Of a DNA stretch of 64,000 nt, positions 7,825 through 17,029 are shown in pieces. The stretch covers positions 1,662,001 to 1,726,000 of the forward strand of contig NZ_CP026530.1 of assembly GCF_004006315.1 (NCBI RefSeq). Reading direction: 5' to 3'. The notes beneath the pieces were generated by a model that was not told where the DNA came from, searched no databases, and saw nothing but the letters and a program-made list of their open reading frames with translations. Numbering within the stretch: position 1 is the first letter of the stretch; every line of letters begins with the position of its first letter. The position numbers and the translations under genes were made by a program. Origin of the DNA: Nautilia sp. PV-1 (lineage in GTDB: Bacteria; Campylobacterota; Campylobacteria; Campylobacterales; Nautiliaceae).

Positions 7825-8970
7825 TTGCAAAAAGTGGACTCCCTGATATTCATTATTGTCGGAATCTTGATGTTAATAGGCGCTCTTTTTTCATATTCCC
7901 TGCCCGTATATCTCGAACACGCCAAACATTTAAGCGAATACCACTTTGTTGTAAGATACATAGGATTCGGAATACTGGGATTTGGAATAATGGTTTTATT
8001 TGCAAAACTTGATCCTGATAAATGGTTTGAGAAAATAGGCTGGTTTATATTAATAACTTCGGCCATACTGGTAATTGCGATGCCTTTTCTTCCTGAAAGC
8101 GTCGCGCCTATTATTAACGGCGCCAAAAGATGGATAAAAATCGGCCCTTTTAAATTCGCACCGGTAGAGTTTTTTAAACTAGGTGTGATTTTCTTTCTTT
8201 CATGGTCGTTTACGAGAAAAGTTAAAAAAGAGGCAATTCCTTCTTTAAAGGAAGAATTTAAACTTATACTGCCTTATTTTATTATACTTGGAGGTTTTTG
8301 GTATCTGATTCTGGCATACCAGTCAGATTTAGGACAGGTAATGGTTATGGGACTGCTGTTTGCGTTTATGCTTTTAATAGCGGGAGGGAGATTTCAGACA
8401 TTTACCCTTATACTCGCCGGCGGTATTTTCGTATTTATAGCGGCAGTACTGTCCTCCGGATACAGATACGCAAGATTTAAAGCATGGCTTCATTTAATGA
8501 CAAACAACTTTTTCCCGAATGTAACTGTGGAAAGCAAAATGAGCTACGGACAGGTAGAGCAGTCATTAAACGCTATATACCACGGAGGTATAATCGGCCA
8601 GGGAATAGGAAACGGTATTTTTAAGCTGGGATTTCTCTCAGACGTACATACGGACTTCGTATTAGCCGGAATAGCGGAAGAAACGGGCATTATCGGCATA
8701 AGCGTAATCGTTATACTGATGCTCGCTCTCGTTTACAGAATATACAAAATAGCCAACAGAAACGAAAAAAAAGAATACCAGCTCTTTGCTTTCGGAGTAG
8801 GAACACTTATAATGATTCAGTTTATTTTTAACGGACTTGGTGTAACTTCTTTAATCCCGATCAAAGGTCTGACCGTCCCTTTTCTAAGTTACGGGGGAAG
8901 CTCCCTTGTGGCCTTATGCACCGCAATCGGAATGGTTTTAATGATCAGTAAAAAAGCGAAACTGAATTGA
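7825..8970 (+). CDS. ftsW: FtsW, septal peptidoglycan polymerase
   Basis: A 381-residue SEDS-family protein with about ten membrane segments that makes glycan strands for the division septum with FtsI. SEDS marks include INGAKRWIKIGPFKFAPVEFFKLG (about residues 95-120), the AYQSDLGQ stretch, HTDFVLAGIAEETGIIG and FLSYGGSSLVA near the end. The start is TTG, with AAAGG 6 nt before it. It is divergent from flgB. Its neighbour murG is the usual partner of ftsW in dcw clusters, which favours FtsW over RodA. Confidence 0.92.
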   Translation: MQKVDSLIFIIVGILMLIGALFSYSLPVYLEHAKHLSEYHFVVRYIGFGILGFGIMVLFAKLDPDKWFEKIGWFILITSAILVIAMPFLPESVAPIINGAKRWIKIGPFKFAPVEFFKLGVIFFLSWSFTRKVKKEAIPSLKEEFKLILPYFIILGGFWYLILAYQSDLGQVMVMGLLFAFMLLIAGGRFQTFTLILAGGIFVFIAAVLSSGYRYARFKAWLHLMTNNFFPNVTVESKMSYGQVEQSLNAIYHGGIIGQGIGNGIFKLGFLSDVHTDFVLAGIAEETGIIGISVIVILMLALVYRIYKIANRNEKKEYQLFAFGVGTLIMIQFIFNGLGVTSLIPIKGLTVPFLSYGGSSLVALCTAIGMVLMISKKAKLN

Positions 8971-9002
8971 GAATTGAGAATGGAGAATTGAAAATTGAAA
9001 AT
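8964..9002. repeat. Degenerate 7-bp tandem repeat (GAATTGA type) at the ftsW-murG junction
   Basis: GAATTGA/GAATGGA/AAATTGA units run from the ftsW stop codon across the spacer and into the first codons of murG. The TTG start of murG is itself part of a repeat unit. Confidence 0.6.
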
Positions 9003-10020
9003 TAAAAAAATTGCAATAACGGGAGGAGGAACGGGTGGACACCTCAAAATAGCAAAAGTAATCAAAGAAGAACTCAATAAAAGAGGCATAAAACCAATAT
9101 ATATCGGCTCCACAAGCGGTGCGGACAAAGACTGGTTTGAAAAGGACGGCGGATTTGAAAAAAGCTATTTTTTACCTTCAAGAGGAGTCGTAAACAAAAA
9201 AGGGCTCGGAAAAATTTCATCGTTTTTACATATTCTAAAGCTTGCAAACCGGACCAAAAAACTGTTAAAACAACACAATGTTCAGGCTGTTTTCAGCGTA
9301 GGAGGATATTCCGCCGCCCCTGCGAGTTTTGCGGCGGTAATGTCAAAAACCCCTCTTTTTATACACGAACAAAACGCACACATAGGCTCACTGAACAGAC
9401 TGCTTAAACCTTTTAGCAGGAGATTTTTTAACACTTTTCTTTATAACGACCCGTATCCTGTGGAAGATATATTTTTTGATACGGCAAGGATAAGAAACGA
9501 ACTAAAAACCGTGATTTTCCTCGGAGGCAGCCAGGGCGCTTTGGCGATAAACGACCTTGCATTGAAACTCGCTCCAAAACTAAAAGAAAAAAATATCAGT
9601 ATTATTCATCAGACAGGCAAAAGGGACTTTGAGAGAGTAAAAAAATTTTACGAAAAAGAAAACATAACAGCGGATGTGTTTGATTTTGACAAACACCTGG
9701 TAAATAAAATATCAACAGCGGACTTTGCTATCTCAAGGGCCGGAGCCTCGACTCTGTTCGAACTTGCGGCAAACCTGATTCCGACTCTTTTCATACCTTA
9801 TCCGTATGCAGCGGGAGACCACCAGTATTACAACGCTAAATTTTTAGCCGATAAAAACGCCGGGTTCGTAATAAGACAAAACGATATTGACATTGAAAAA
9901 ACAGAAAAATTAATATTTGAAGCCGATCTAAATCAAATATCCGACAATCTAAAAAATATAAATCAAAAAAAGGGAGCGGAAATTATTGTAGATGAAATAT
10001 TAAAATCCCTTATCGATTAA
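8995..10020 (+). CDS. murG: MurG, lipid II-forming GlcNAc transferase
   Basis: A 341-residue GT28 enzyme at the inner face of the membrane that adds GlcNAc to lipid I. The N-terminal loop is [15 protein letters not shown] (GGGTGGH motif, residues 10-16); the second G-loop is [11 protein letters not shown]; the UDP-GlcNAc site includes [13 protein letters not shown], then [13 protein letters not shown] and [17 protein letters not shown]. The start is TTG inside a repeat, with GGAG 10 nt upstream. The end overlaps the gmhA end by 21 bp, tail to tail, so there is no room for a separate terminator. Confidence 0.95.
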   Translation: MKIKKIAITGGGTGGHLKIAKVIKEELNKRGIKPIYIGSTSGADKDWFEKDGGFEKSYFLPSRGVVNKKGLGKISSFLHILKLANRTKKLLKQHNVQAVFSVGGYSAAPASFAAVMSKTPLFIHEQNAHIGSLNRLLKPFSRRFFNTFLYNDPYPVEDIFFDTARIRNELKTVIFLGGSQGALAINDLALKLAPKLKEKNISIIHQTGKRDFERVKKFYEKENITADVFDFDKHLVNKISTADFAISRAGASTLFELAANLIPTLFIPYPYAAGDHQYYNAKFLADKNAGFVIRQNDIDIEKTEKLIFEADLNQISDNLKNINQKKGAEIIVDEILKSLID

Positions 10021-10557
10021 CGCGCATATCATATGCCCAACCATTATGTGCATTTCCTGAATTCTAGGCGTATCATCCGAAGGTATTACAATATTCACAT
10101 CTCCGGCTTTTGCCATTTTCCCACCGTCTTTTCCCGTAAGGGTTATAACATTACAGCCTGTTTCTTTTGCTTTATCGATTGCGTTTAGCACGTTTGCTGA
10201 ATTGCCGCTTGTAGAAATTCCGATCAGTACATCGCCTTTTTTCGCTATAGCTTCCACCTGTCTTGAAAATATATATTCAAATCCATAATCGTTTCCTATT
10301 GCGGTCAAGGCGGAAGTATCCGTAGTCAGTGCAATACCGGCAAGGCCCCGGCGCTCTTTTTTAAATCTTCCGCTAAGCTCCGCCGCTATATGCTGGGCGT
10401 CCGCAGCGCTTCCCCCATTACCGCAAAGTAGTATTTTATTCCCGTTTTTTAACGCATCTACACACATACTTCCGGCTCTTAATATAAGAGGCAGCAGCTC
10501 TTGCATTTTTTTTGCCGTTTCTATATGTTCGTCCAAACAGTTTTTTAAAATTTCCAT
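10000..10557 (-). CDS. gmhA: Sedoheptulose-7-phosphate isomerase
   Basis: A 185-residue SIS-domain enzyme catalysing the first step of ADP-heptose synthesis, sedoheptulose-7-P to D-glycero-D-manno-heptose-7-P. The P-binding motif is [23 protein letters not shown] (about residues 43-65), with [22 protein letters not shown] and STSGNSANV further on, as in GmhA. Its position with hldE, hldD and gmhB confirms the pathway. It runs opposite to murG and overlaps its tail. Confidence 0.95.
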   Translation of the reverse strand: MEILKNCLDEHIETAKKMQELLPLILRAGSMCVDALKNGNKILLCGNGGSAADAQHIAAELSGRFKKERRGLAGIALTTDTSALTAIGNDYGFEYIFSRQVEAIAKKGDVLIGISTSGNSANVLNAIDKAKETGCNVITLTGKDGGKMAKAGDVNIVIPSDDTPRIQEMHIMVGHMICALIDKGF

Positions 10558-10572
10558 TTTCTATCCTTCAAT

Positions 10573-12003
10573 TCACTTTTCATTTTTCATTTTTTTAATT
10601 ATATTCGTGGTGCTTTTTCCGTCTACAAAATCTATGAGTTTAACTTCTTTTGCTATATCGCTTCCGACTACAGTTTTGCCTTCGTAGTCTTTTCCTTTCA
10701 CTAAAATGTCCGGCTTAATCTGTTTTATAAGCTCATATGGCGTATCTTCTTCAAATATAACCACAAAATCCACCACTTCAAGACTGGCCAGCAAATAAGC
10801 CCTGTCATATTGGTCGTTTACCGGTCTTTCAGGCCCTTTCAGTCTGCTCACAGAAGCGTTTGAATTTACCCCGACTATCAATTTATCCCCGAGGGCTTTT
10901 GCTTTTTGAAGATACTTAACATGTCCCAAATGCAATATGTCAAAACATCCGTTTGTAAAAACAATTTTTTTGTTTTGAGCCCTTAAGTCATTTGCGATAT
11001 GGGTTATTTTTTCAAAATCCACTATTTTATAATCCACACTGTTGTCTATTCTTCTTTCTGTCTCTTCAATTTCCTCAAGCGTAACGGTTGCGCTTCCAAT
11101 TTTACTTACTACAACAGCCGCCGCCGCATTTGCAAAATTCATGGCTTTTCTTAAATCTCCACTTTTGCTCAGATAATACCCTAGACTCGCCAAAACCGTA
11201 TCGCCCGCACCCGTTACATCATACACTTCTTTTGCGATTGTAGGGATTTTTATATATTCATCTCCGAAAAGCGCCATTCCCTCTTCACTGAGTGTCACAA
11301 GCAGAAAATCAAGATTCAGTTCTTTTTTGACTTTCCATCCGGCTTTAATCAGGTCTTCTTCAGAATTTATTTCCATTCCGGCAGCAGTTGATAATTCTTT
11401 TTTATTAGGTTTAATCATCCATGCGTTTATATATTTAGAGAAATCTTTTTTAGGATCGATTATAAGCTTTTTATTGTTTCTGTTTGCGAGTTTAATTATT
11501 TTCTGCGTTAAAGATTTCGTCAAAACGCCTTTTTCGTAATCGCTTAAAAGTATCAAATCTATTTTTTCAATATTTTCATTGAGATAATTTAATATTTTTT
11601 CTTCATATTCGGAAGTTATCGGAGTTTTTGTTTCCCTGTCGTATCTTATTACCTGATGATTGCTTGCAATCACCCTGCTTTTTACAATAGTCTCTCTGCT
11701 TAAATCCGTAAATATACCTGCGGTATCTATGTTTTTTTCTTTTAAAAGATTAACAAGCCTTTCGGAATTTTTGCCTACTACAGTTGAAACAAGCACATCG
11801 CTTCCGAGTGCCAAAAGATTATTTACGACATTTCCGGCACCTCCGAGCCTGTCTTCTTCCTTAATCACTTCCACTACAGGTACAGGCGCTTCCGGTGAAA
11901 TCCTGTCACTCCTGCCCCACAGATAGTGGTCTATCATAAAATCACCTATTACAGCTATTGTAGGTTTAAGTTCCAAGGTTGAAGGTTGAAGGTTGTTATT
12001 CAT
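10573..12003 (-). CDS. hldE: Bifunctional heptose-7-phosphate kinase / heptose-1-phosphate adenylyltransferase
   Basis: A 476-residue two-domain enzyme for steps two and four of ADP-heptose synthesis. The N-terminal PfkB/ribokinase domain (about 1-320) starts IAVIGDFMIDHYLWGRSDRISPEAPVPVV and ends with the catalytic DVTGAGDTV. The C-terminal nucleotidyltransferase domain (about 340-476) has TNGCFDILHLGHVKYL and LKGPERPVNDQ. The first ten residues (NNNLQPSTLE) and the last few (KMKNEK) are encoded by the 7-bp repeats found at many junctions here, so both ends have been reshaped by repeat expansion. Confidence 0.95.
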   Translation of the reverse strand: MNNNLQPSTLELKPTIAVIGDFMIDHYLWGRSDRISPEAPVPVVEVIKEEDRLGGAGNVVNNLLALGSDVLVSTVVGKNSERLVNLLKEKNIDTAGIFTDLSRETIVKSRVIASNHQVIRYDRETKTPITSEYEEKILNYLNENIEKIDLILLSDYEKGVLTKSLTQKIIKLANRNNKKLIIDPKKDFSKYINAWMIKPNKKELSTAAGMEINSEEDLIKAGWKVKKELNLDFLLVTLSEEGMALFGDEYIKIPTIAKEVYDVTGAGDTVLASLGYYLSKSGDLRKAMNFANAAAAVVVSKIGSATVTLEEIEETERRIDNSVDYKIVDFEKITHIANDLRAQNKKIVFTNGCFDILHLGHVKYLQKAKALGDKLIVGVNSNASVSRLKGPERPVNDQYDRAYLLASLEVVDFVVIFEEDTPYELIKQIKPDILVKGKDYEGKTVVGSDIAKEVKLIDFVDGKSTTNIIKKMKNEK

Positions 12004-12427
12004 TATTATCCTTTTTAGAATTAATTAATGCATTAATCATTTTTTCTATTTCCACCGATAAAGTATCAATTGCGTCAATACTTTTAACAAAGCCGAGTTC
12101 ATTAGCAAGTTCCAACTGCGTTTGTAATTCATACAAAGAACCCAGAGCAATATATAAAAAATATATAAAATCTTTGTTCGTCCCTCTACCTTTTCCCTCT
12201 GCAATATTACTTGGAACTGAAACAGCGGCTCTTTTTATTTGAGAAGTAAGCCCGAACTTTTCTTCATCTGGAAACACCATAGTAATTTTATATATTTCTT
12301 TTACCAATTTCATAGATTTTTGCCAAACTATCAAATTCCTGTAACTGTTCTTTCTCCCCTTCCTCCTTCTGCCTTCATCCTTTATCCTTACCCCTTTCAC
12401 TTTCATCCTTGCTTCTTCTCCCTTCAT
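11996..12427 (-). CDS. Four-helix-bundle protein (23S rRNA intervening-sequence/S23 family)
   Basis: Residues about 25-143 match the four-helix-bundle family first seen inside 23S rRNA intervening sequences: NLIVWQKSMKLVKEIYKIT, SQIKRAAVSVPSNIAEGKGRGTNKDF, then ALGSLYELQTQLELANELGF. Its role is not established. The first 24 or so residues (Lys/Arg/Gly-rich) are encoded by degenerate GGATGAA/GAAGGGA repeats, so the true start is uncertain (12427, 12406 or later). It sits alone between hldE and hldD in an otherwise purely heptose-synthesis operon, overlapping hldE by 8 bp, which looks like an insertion. Confidence 0.85.
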   Translation of the reverse strand: MKGEEARMKVKGVRIKDEGRRRKGRKNSYRNLIVWQKSMKLVKEIYKITMVFPDEEKFGLTSQIKRAAVSVPSNIAEGKGRGTNKDFIYFLYIALGSLYELQTQLELANELGFVKSIDAIDTLSVEIEKMINALINSKKDNNE

Positions 12428-12430
12428 CCT
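12350..12430. repeat. Degenerate 7-bp repeats at the 5' end of the four-helix-bundle gene
   Basis: CCTTCAT/CCTTTAT/CCTTACC/CCTTGCT units, with TTCTTCTCC variants, run for about 80 bp up to the hldD stop codon. They resemble the AAGGATGAA units at 1806-1816 and 44096-44107, but here they are coding. Confidence 0.6.
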
Positions 12431-12432
12431 TA

Positions 12433-13428
12433 CTATCTAACTTCCTCTTCATATATCCTGATAATTTCAGGCAGATACGCTTTTATACCTTCTTCCAGTT
12501 CAAATCTCGGCTCATAACCTAAATATTTTTTCGTATCTTCTATATCGGCCTGGGTGAAAAACTGATACTGCCCTATGTACGGGTTGGGAATATACGTATC
12601 ATCCCTTTTTATGTTAAGCTCTCTTTTGAGAATATCAACAATATCCTGAAAGCTCCTGGCTTTGCCTGTGCCTACGTTATAAACTCCGTTTTTATCAGTT
12701 TCACACGATTTAATATTCGCCTGAATAACGTCTTCAATAAATATAAAATCCCTGAGTATTTTATCGCTTCCCTCAAACAGTTTGGCACTTTCACCCCTTA
12801 AAAGCTGAAGCCCGAACTGAAGAACCATCGATGCCGTTTTGTTTTTAAAATACTCTCTCGGACCGTAAACGTTAAAATACCTTAGCCCTACTATTCTGAT
12901 TTTATCGTAATATTCTTTTGCAAGATTGTCCATCATCAGTTTACTGAACCCGTATACATTGTTCGGTTTTTCAAATCCCACGCTGAATTTATTGCTGTTT
13001 CCATACGTTGCTGCAGAAGAAGCATAAATCATGGAAGCGTTTTTCTTAACGGCTAAATCGCATAAATCCTTAAAAGCATTTACATTCGTATCAATCATTA
13101 TTTTCTGATCTGCAACCGTAGTATCGGATATAGCGGCTTCGTGGAAAATATAATCAATATCATATTTTTCAAGTCTTGCCAAGTCGTCTTTATTGTTTAT
13201 ATCTCCGCTTATAATAATACCGTTAAATCCGAGCAGGTTTTTAAAATGCCCGAAACTCTTAAGGTTTCCGTTGCTAAATTTTTCTTCACTTCTGAATTTA
13301 TCAAATACTATAACTTTACAGTTCGGATAGTTTTCCTGAAAATAAAAAGCGAGATTGCTTCCTATAAATCCGGCACCGCCCGTAATTACAACGGTTTTAT
13401 TATTAAAATTTATATTAGAGTATTTCAC
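12433..13428 (-). CDS. hldD: ADP-L-glycero-D-manno-heptose 6-epimerase
   Basis: A 331-residue short-chain dehydrogenase/epimerase that makes the L-glycero form of ADP-heptose, the donor for the LPS core. The Rossmann motif GGAGFIGSNLA is at residues 17-27; the active site has YASSAATYG and Y-x3-K in YGFSKLMMDN; FNVYGPREYFK and the C-terminal EDVIQANI follow as in HldD. Its start overlaps the gmhB stop by 4 bp. Confidence 0.94.
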   Translation of the reverse strand: MKYSNINFNNKTVVITGGAGFIGSNLAFYFQENYPNCKVIVFDKFRSEEKFSNGNLKSFGHFKNLLGFNGIIISGDINNKDDLARLEKYDIDYIFHEAAISDTTVADQKIMIDTNVNAFKDLCDLAVKKNASMIYASSAATYGNSNKFSVGFEKPNNVYGFSKLMMDNLAKEYYDKIRIVGLRYFNVYGPREYFKNKTASMVLQFGLQLLRGESAKLFEGSDKILRDFIFIEDVIQANIKSCETDKNGVYNVGTGKARSFQDIVDILKRELNIKRDDTYIPNPYIGQYQFFTQADIEDTKKYLGYEPRFELEEGIKAYLPEIIRIYEEEVR

Positions 13429-13913
13429 AAAAACTCCTTTTTTATTTTTTTAATTATATCATATAAGCTTTCTTCAACTTTGAACGTTTTTTCTATTCCG
13501 GCTCGCTTTGCCGCTTCTATATCCCTGTCGCTGTCGCCTATCATAATCGAATTTTTAAGATCAATTCCATATTCTTTAGCCAGATCCAAAATCATTCCGG
13601 GTTTGGGTTTTCTACATTCACACTCTCCCGTAATGTCGGGATGATGAGGACAAAACCGGACGTCTTTTATTTCAATGCCTTCTTTTTTAAATTCTTCTTT
13701 CATCCATTCAGTTAATTTATAAAAATCTTCTTCATTGTAATAACCCCTGGCTATTCCACTTTGGTTTGTCACTATAAAAAGGGTAAATCCAAGATTTTGA
13801 AGCAGTTTTAAAAGCTCAAATATTCCGTCTTTAAACTTAAAATCTTTTATTCTCCCGACATATCCCGTATCGATATTTATAACTCCGTCTCTATCTAAAA
13901 ACGCCGCTTTCAC
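13425..13913 (-). CDS. gmhB: Heptose 1,7-bisphosphate 7-phosphatase
   Basis: A 162-residue HAD phosphatase, third step of ADP-heptose synthesis. The nucleophile motif FLDRDGVINIDTGYV is at the N-terminus; the zinc loop is CPHHPDITGECECRKPKPGM (Cys-x-His...Cys-x-Cys); motif IV is MIGDSDRDIEAAKRAG. I start it at the GTG at 13913, which gives the normal GmhB N-terminus (VKAAFLDRDG), follows AAAGGAG, and overlaps the waaF stop as GTGA. A longer start at 13967 would add 18 non-homologous residues inside waaF. Confidence 0.92.
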   Translation of the reverse strand: MKAAFLDRDGVINIDTGYVGRIKDFKFKDGIFELLKLLQNLGFTLFIVTNQSGIARGYYNEEDFYKLTEWMKEEFKKEGIEIKDVRFCPHHPDITGECECRKPKPGMILDLAKEYGIDLKNSIMIGDSDRDIEAAKRAGIEKTFKVEESLYDIIKKIKKEFL

Positions 13914-14791
13914 ACAAGCTCCTTTACAGCTTTTAACACATCTTCGGCTTTTATCTCTTTCATACATTCATGATGTCCCAAAGGACACTCCCTTTTCATG
14001 CAGGGGGCACACTCCAAATCTTTTGTGACAATTTTGTAATTACTGCTCCAAGGAGACGTTTCTTTGTAATTCGTAGGTCCGAAAATCGCAACTATCGGTA
14101 CATTATAAGCCGCTGCTATATGCATTGGACCGCTGTCGTTTGTTATAAACAGATCAAGCCCTCCGATATGTTCACAAAGTTCTTTAATAGTTAATTTGCC
14201 ACATAGATTTTTATAATTTGAAATCGTAAGTTTTTTTTCAATATCCTTTGCTATTTCCTCTTCTCCGGGACCTCCGAATATTATTACGTCATATTTCTCA
14301 CCCAGGGTATTTGCAACTTTCGCAAATTCCTCCGGATACCATCTCTTTGCGCTTCCGTATGTAGCACCGGGATTTATTCCAAATGTCGGTTTTTGAAAAT
14401 GTTTAGGCTTATACGGTAAAACAGGCGAATAAACTTCGTTTTTTCCGATTATAGTATTTACATATTTCGAATATTTTTCAACCATATGCCCTGAAAGACT
14501 TTTATCAAAATAAAAACTCTTTTTTGCCTTCAATCCCAAAATTTTTGAATACATACTGGTTCTGAAACTGATAAATATATCGGCTTTAGGAAAATTCATA
14601 AACTGCCTGAATTTATGTTTTTTATCAATTACAATCACCTCATCAAACCATTCCTTCAAAAACTCAGTCGCTACAAAACTTCCAAAAACTATTGTTTTTT
14701 CAGGTTTAAGCTCATCCAAAACGGCTTTTATCGCTCCGCTTGCCATTACGGCGTCACCCAGCCAGGTTGGAGGTTCAATTAATAACTTCAT
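13910..14791 (-). CDS. waaF: ADP-heptose:LPS heptosyltransferase II type (GT9)
   Basis: A 293-residue GT9 enzyme that adds the second heptose to the inner core on the cytoplasmic face. WaaF features are PPTWLGDAVMASGAIKAV at the start, GINPGATYGSAKRWYPEEFA in the middle, DLFITNDSGPMHIAAAYNVPIVAIFGPT and a C-terminal CAPCMKRECPLGHHECMK. It is somewhat short for WaaF (usually 330-350), with gaps in the N-terminal domain. Specificity for the second heptose is inferred from similarity. Confidence 0.85.
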   Translation of the reverse strand: MKLLIEPPTWLGDAVMASGAIKAVLDELKPEKTIVFGSFVATEFLKEWFDEVIVIDKKHKFRQFMNFPKADIFISFRTSMYSKILGLKAKKSFYFDKSLSGHMVEKYSKYVNTIIGKNEVYSPVLPYKPKHFQKPTFGINPGATYGSAKRWYPEEFAKVANTLGEKYDVIIFGGPGEEEIAKDIEKKLTISNYKNLCGKLTIKELCEHIGGLDLFITNDSGPMHIAAAYNVPIVAIFGPTNYKETSPWSSNYKIVTKDLECAPCMKRECPLGHHECMKEIKAEDVLKAVKELV

Positions 14792-15779
14792 TTATAACCT
14801 TAATTGTTTCATCTACGTTTTTTTCTATGCTGTAATTTTTAGATATATCTTTTGCCTTTTTCTTTAATTCATCAAGCTTTTTATTATTATTTAAAAGTTC
14901 CTGGATTTTATTTACAATATTATCATCTATTATCCATTCTTCAGGCAATATTTCCCCGCCGCCGCACATATCGGTAGTAAAAACAACATTTTCAAAATTC
15001 AATGCTTCTATTATTACGCTGCCAAAAGGTTCATACTTTGTAGGAAATATAAAAATATCCGCCATAGAATAAAACTTATCCACATCGCTTCTCGGACCTG
15101 TAAAGACAACTTTATTTTCTATATTAAGCTCTTTTGCATAGCTTTTATACCACTCAATATTTTTTTCTTTTCCCACTACAAAGAATTTAAAATTGCCTTT
15201 CAATTTCGAAACAATATCCAATGCCTCTTTAACGCCTTTTCTTTTAAATCCGCTTCCTACATAAAGCAAAATTTTTTCATTATTAATATTAAATTCTTTT
15301 TTAAGTTCATCAAAAGGAACTTTTTCTTTTAGAGGTATTCCATTATAAATTACTTCAATTTTTTCAGACGGAACATTATATTCTTCAATAATATTACGTT
15401 TTACCATATTAGAAATCGCAATAATTTTTTTAGCATTTTTAAACATTCTTTTTTCAATATAAAGATAAACAAAATGTAAAGGATTTAATTTTGATTTATT
15501 TTCAATTTTTAAAAATGTTTTATGAACTCCGTCACCCGCACGGTAAATATCAGGACAAATTACCCGTTCCAAGGAAAAATAAAATTTATTACCTTTAAGC
15601 AAACACACTTCAAGATTATACCAGATGATTTTCAGCCAGCTTGATAAAAATTTAGGAGCAGATGTATATTTGATATCAAACTTTATTCCTCTTTTTTTAA
15701 GCTCCTCCGAAAGCCTGCTTAAATAAACTTCGGCTCCCCCGAATTTAGAAGACTTTAACCTAAGAAGAGTAATTTTCAT
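14775..15779 (-). CDS. GT4-family glycosyltransferase, WaaG-like
   Basis: A 334-residue GT-B enzyme. The N-terminus has the GT4 glycine loop FGGAEVYLSRLSEELKKRG; the C-terminal domain has EVIYNGIPL, LLYVGSGFKRKGVKEALDIV and the E-x7-E pattern FIFPTKYEPFGSVIIEALNF. The length and the RAGDGVHKTFL stretch recall WaaG, which adds the first outer-core hexose, but the sugar cannot be assigned. It overlaps the O-antigen ligase gene by 20 bp and waaF by 17 bp. Confidence 0.8.
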   Translation of the reverse strand: MKITLLRLKSSKFGGAEVYLSRLSEELKKRGIKFDIKYTSAPKFLSSWLKIIWYNLEVCLLKGNKFYFSLERVICPDIYRAGDGVHKTFLKIENKSKLNPLHFVYLYIEKRMFKNAKKIIAISNMVKRNIIEEYNVPSEKIEVIYNGIPLKEKVPFDELKKEFNINNEKILLYVGSGFKRKGVKEALDIVSKLKGNFKFFVVGKEKNIEWYKSYAKELNIENKVVFTGPRSDVDKFYSMADIFIFPTKYEPFGSVIIEALNFENVVFTTDMCGGGEILPEEWIIDDNIVNKIQELLNNNKKLDELKKKAKDISKNYSIEKNVDETIKVINEVIN

Positions 15780-17028
15780 TTTTTTCCTTAATATTCAATG
15801 CTAGCAACAAGCCGTATAAAAAATAAAAAAACTTAGCTTCACTATCACCAAAGAAACTTCCAAACATCATAGAAACAATAAATCCCAATGTACCTAAATA
15901 TATAAACAATGCATATCTTCTAATAATTAAATCCTTTGATGTTATGAATAGTTTTTTAGCCAAATATGCATTAAAGAAAATTATATAAACAAATATAATC
16001 AAGCCAAATATCCCTAAACCATAAAGCATTCCCAAAAATTCATTATGAACCTGTGCATAAATTCTAATAGGTAAATTTTGAGGCTCATTTTTAAAAACTT
16101 CTTTTATGCTTGCACCATACAAAAATCTACCATACTCTAAAGGAACAAATGGATGTTCTTTCCTATATATAATCGCAGACTTCCACATACTAAGTCTTTG
16201 CAAAGAAGAACTTTCTATATGTATTTTTTTAAATTCATGCGGCGGCAGTATATATACTTTATGTATATTATCTATATATTGATAAATATTATACCTTTTA
16301 TTAGGCAAATATTTAGAGATAACAAAATAAACACCTGTTAAAATTACAAAGACTGCAAAAGCCTGTTTAATATTAAATATTCTTTTTAATAACATAGCAC
16401 TGAATAATATGACAAATGTGGCAACAAATGTTGCTCTGGTCTGATTAGCTATTATTGAAATAATTGCCAGTAAAAACAAAATAATAAAAACTTTTCTGTT
16501 ATAAAAAAAAGTAAAACTCATAGTAAGCATATATGTGGCCCAAATACCAAACCTTTCACCCCCTCCCGAATCAAGAAGACCTCCTGCACGGTAAGGCCAA
16601 AAACCGTGGTGATACCATATATAAATGTTAATTAATGTATGTATAGTTAACACTGCAAGAATAATATAAAAAATTATCTTAATTTTTCTTTCTTCAATAT
16701 TTAGAAAATAATAAAAACCTGTTAACATAACTATTAAATTAAAAAATATTTCTCCTTTAATTTCTTTTAAAGTTTCAATAATATTTGGAGTATTAAATAA
16801 AGATAAAAAAGCTAATAATATAAACAATGCAAATGCTATTATTAATTTCTTGTAATATAAAAGACTAGTTATTTCAAACTTCGGTTTATATATTAAAATA
16901 AAACTGACTAAAAAAAGACCAAATGATATGTTTTGGACAGCTGTAAAGTGTGCTATGGGTAAAGTAAATATAAATATAGCCAGAAATAAAATATCTATAT
17001 TTGTTTTAATTTTTTCAATTATAAACAT
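15760..17028 (-). CDS. O-antigen ligase family protein (WaaL type)
   Basis: A 422-residue protein with about eleven membrane segments. The Wzy_C-type region has NQTRATFVATFVILFSA, then a large periplasmic loop (about residues 245-330) ending in IYAQVHNEFLGMLYGLGIFG, where the His of HNEFL matches the conserved WaaL histidine. Such enzymes join O-antigen from undecaprenyl diphosphate to the lipid A core. No O-antigen polymerisation genes are nearby in the window, so the ligand may be a short glycan made elsewhere. Its codon use is more AT-rich than that of its neighbours. Confidence 0.8.
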   Translation of the reverse strand: MFIIEKIKTNIDILFLAIFIFTLPIAHFTAVQNISFGLFLVSFILIYKPKFEITSLLYYKKLIIAFALFILLAFLSLFNTPNIIETLKEIKGEIFFNLIVMLTGFYYFLNIEERKIKIIFYIILAVLTIHTLINIYIWYHHGFWPYRAGGLLDSGGGERFGIWATYMLTMSFTFFYNRKVFIILFLLAIISIIANQTRATFVATFVILFSAMLLKRIFNIKQAFAVFVILTGVYFVISKYLPNKRYNIYQYIDNIHKVYILPPHEFKKIHIESSSLQRLSMWKSAIIYRKEHPFVPLEYGRFLYGASIKEVFKNEPQNLPIRIYAQVHNEFLGMLYGLGIFGLIIFVYIIFFNAYLAKKLFITSKDLIIRRYALFIYLGTLGFIVSMMFGSFFGDSEAKFFYFLYGLLLALNIKEKNENYSS

Positions 17029-17029
17029 A

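Noticed and set aside
13141-13644. A 167-codon plus-strand frame
   Set aside because: It crosses hldD and gmhB antisense and no sensible protein pattern is present; both overlapped genes are secure.
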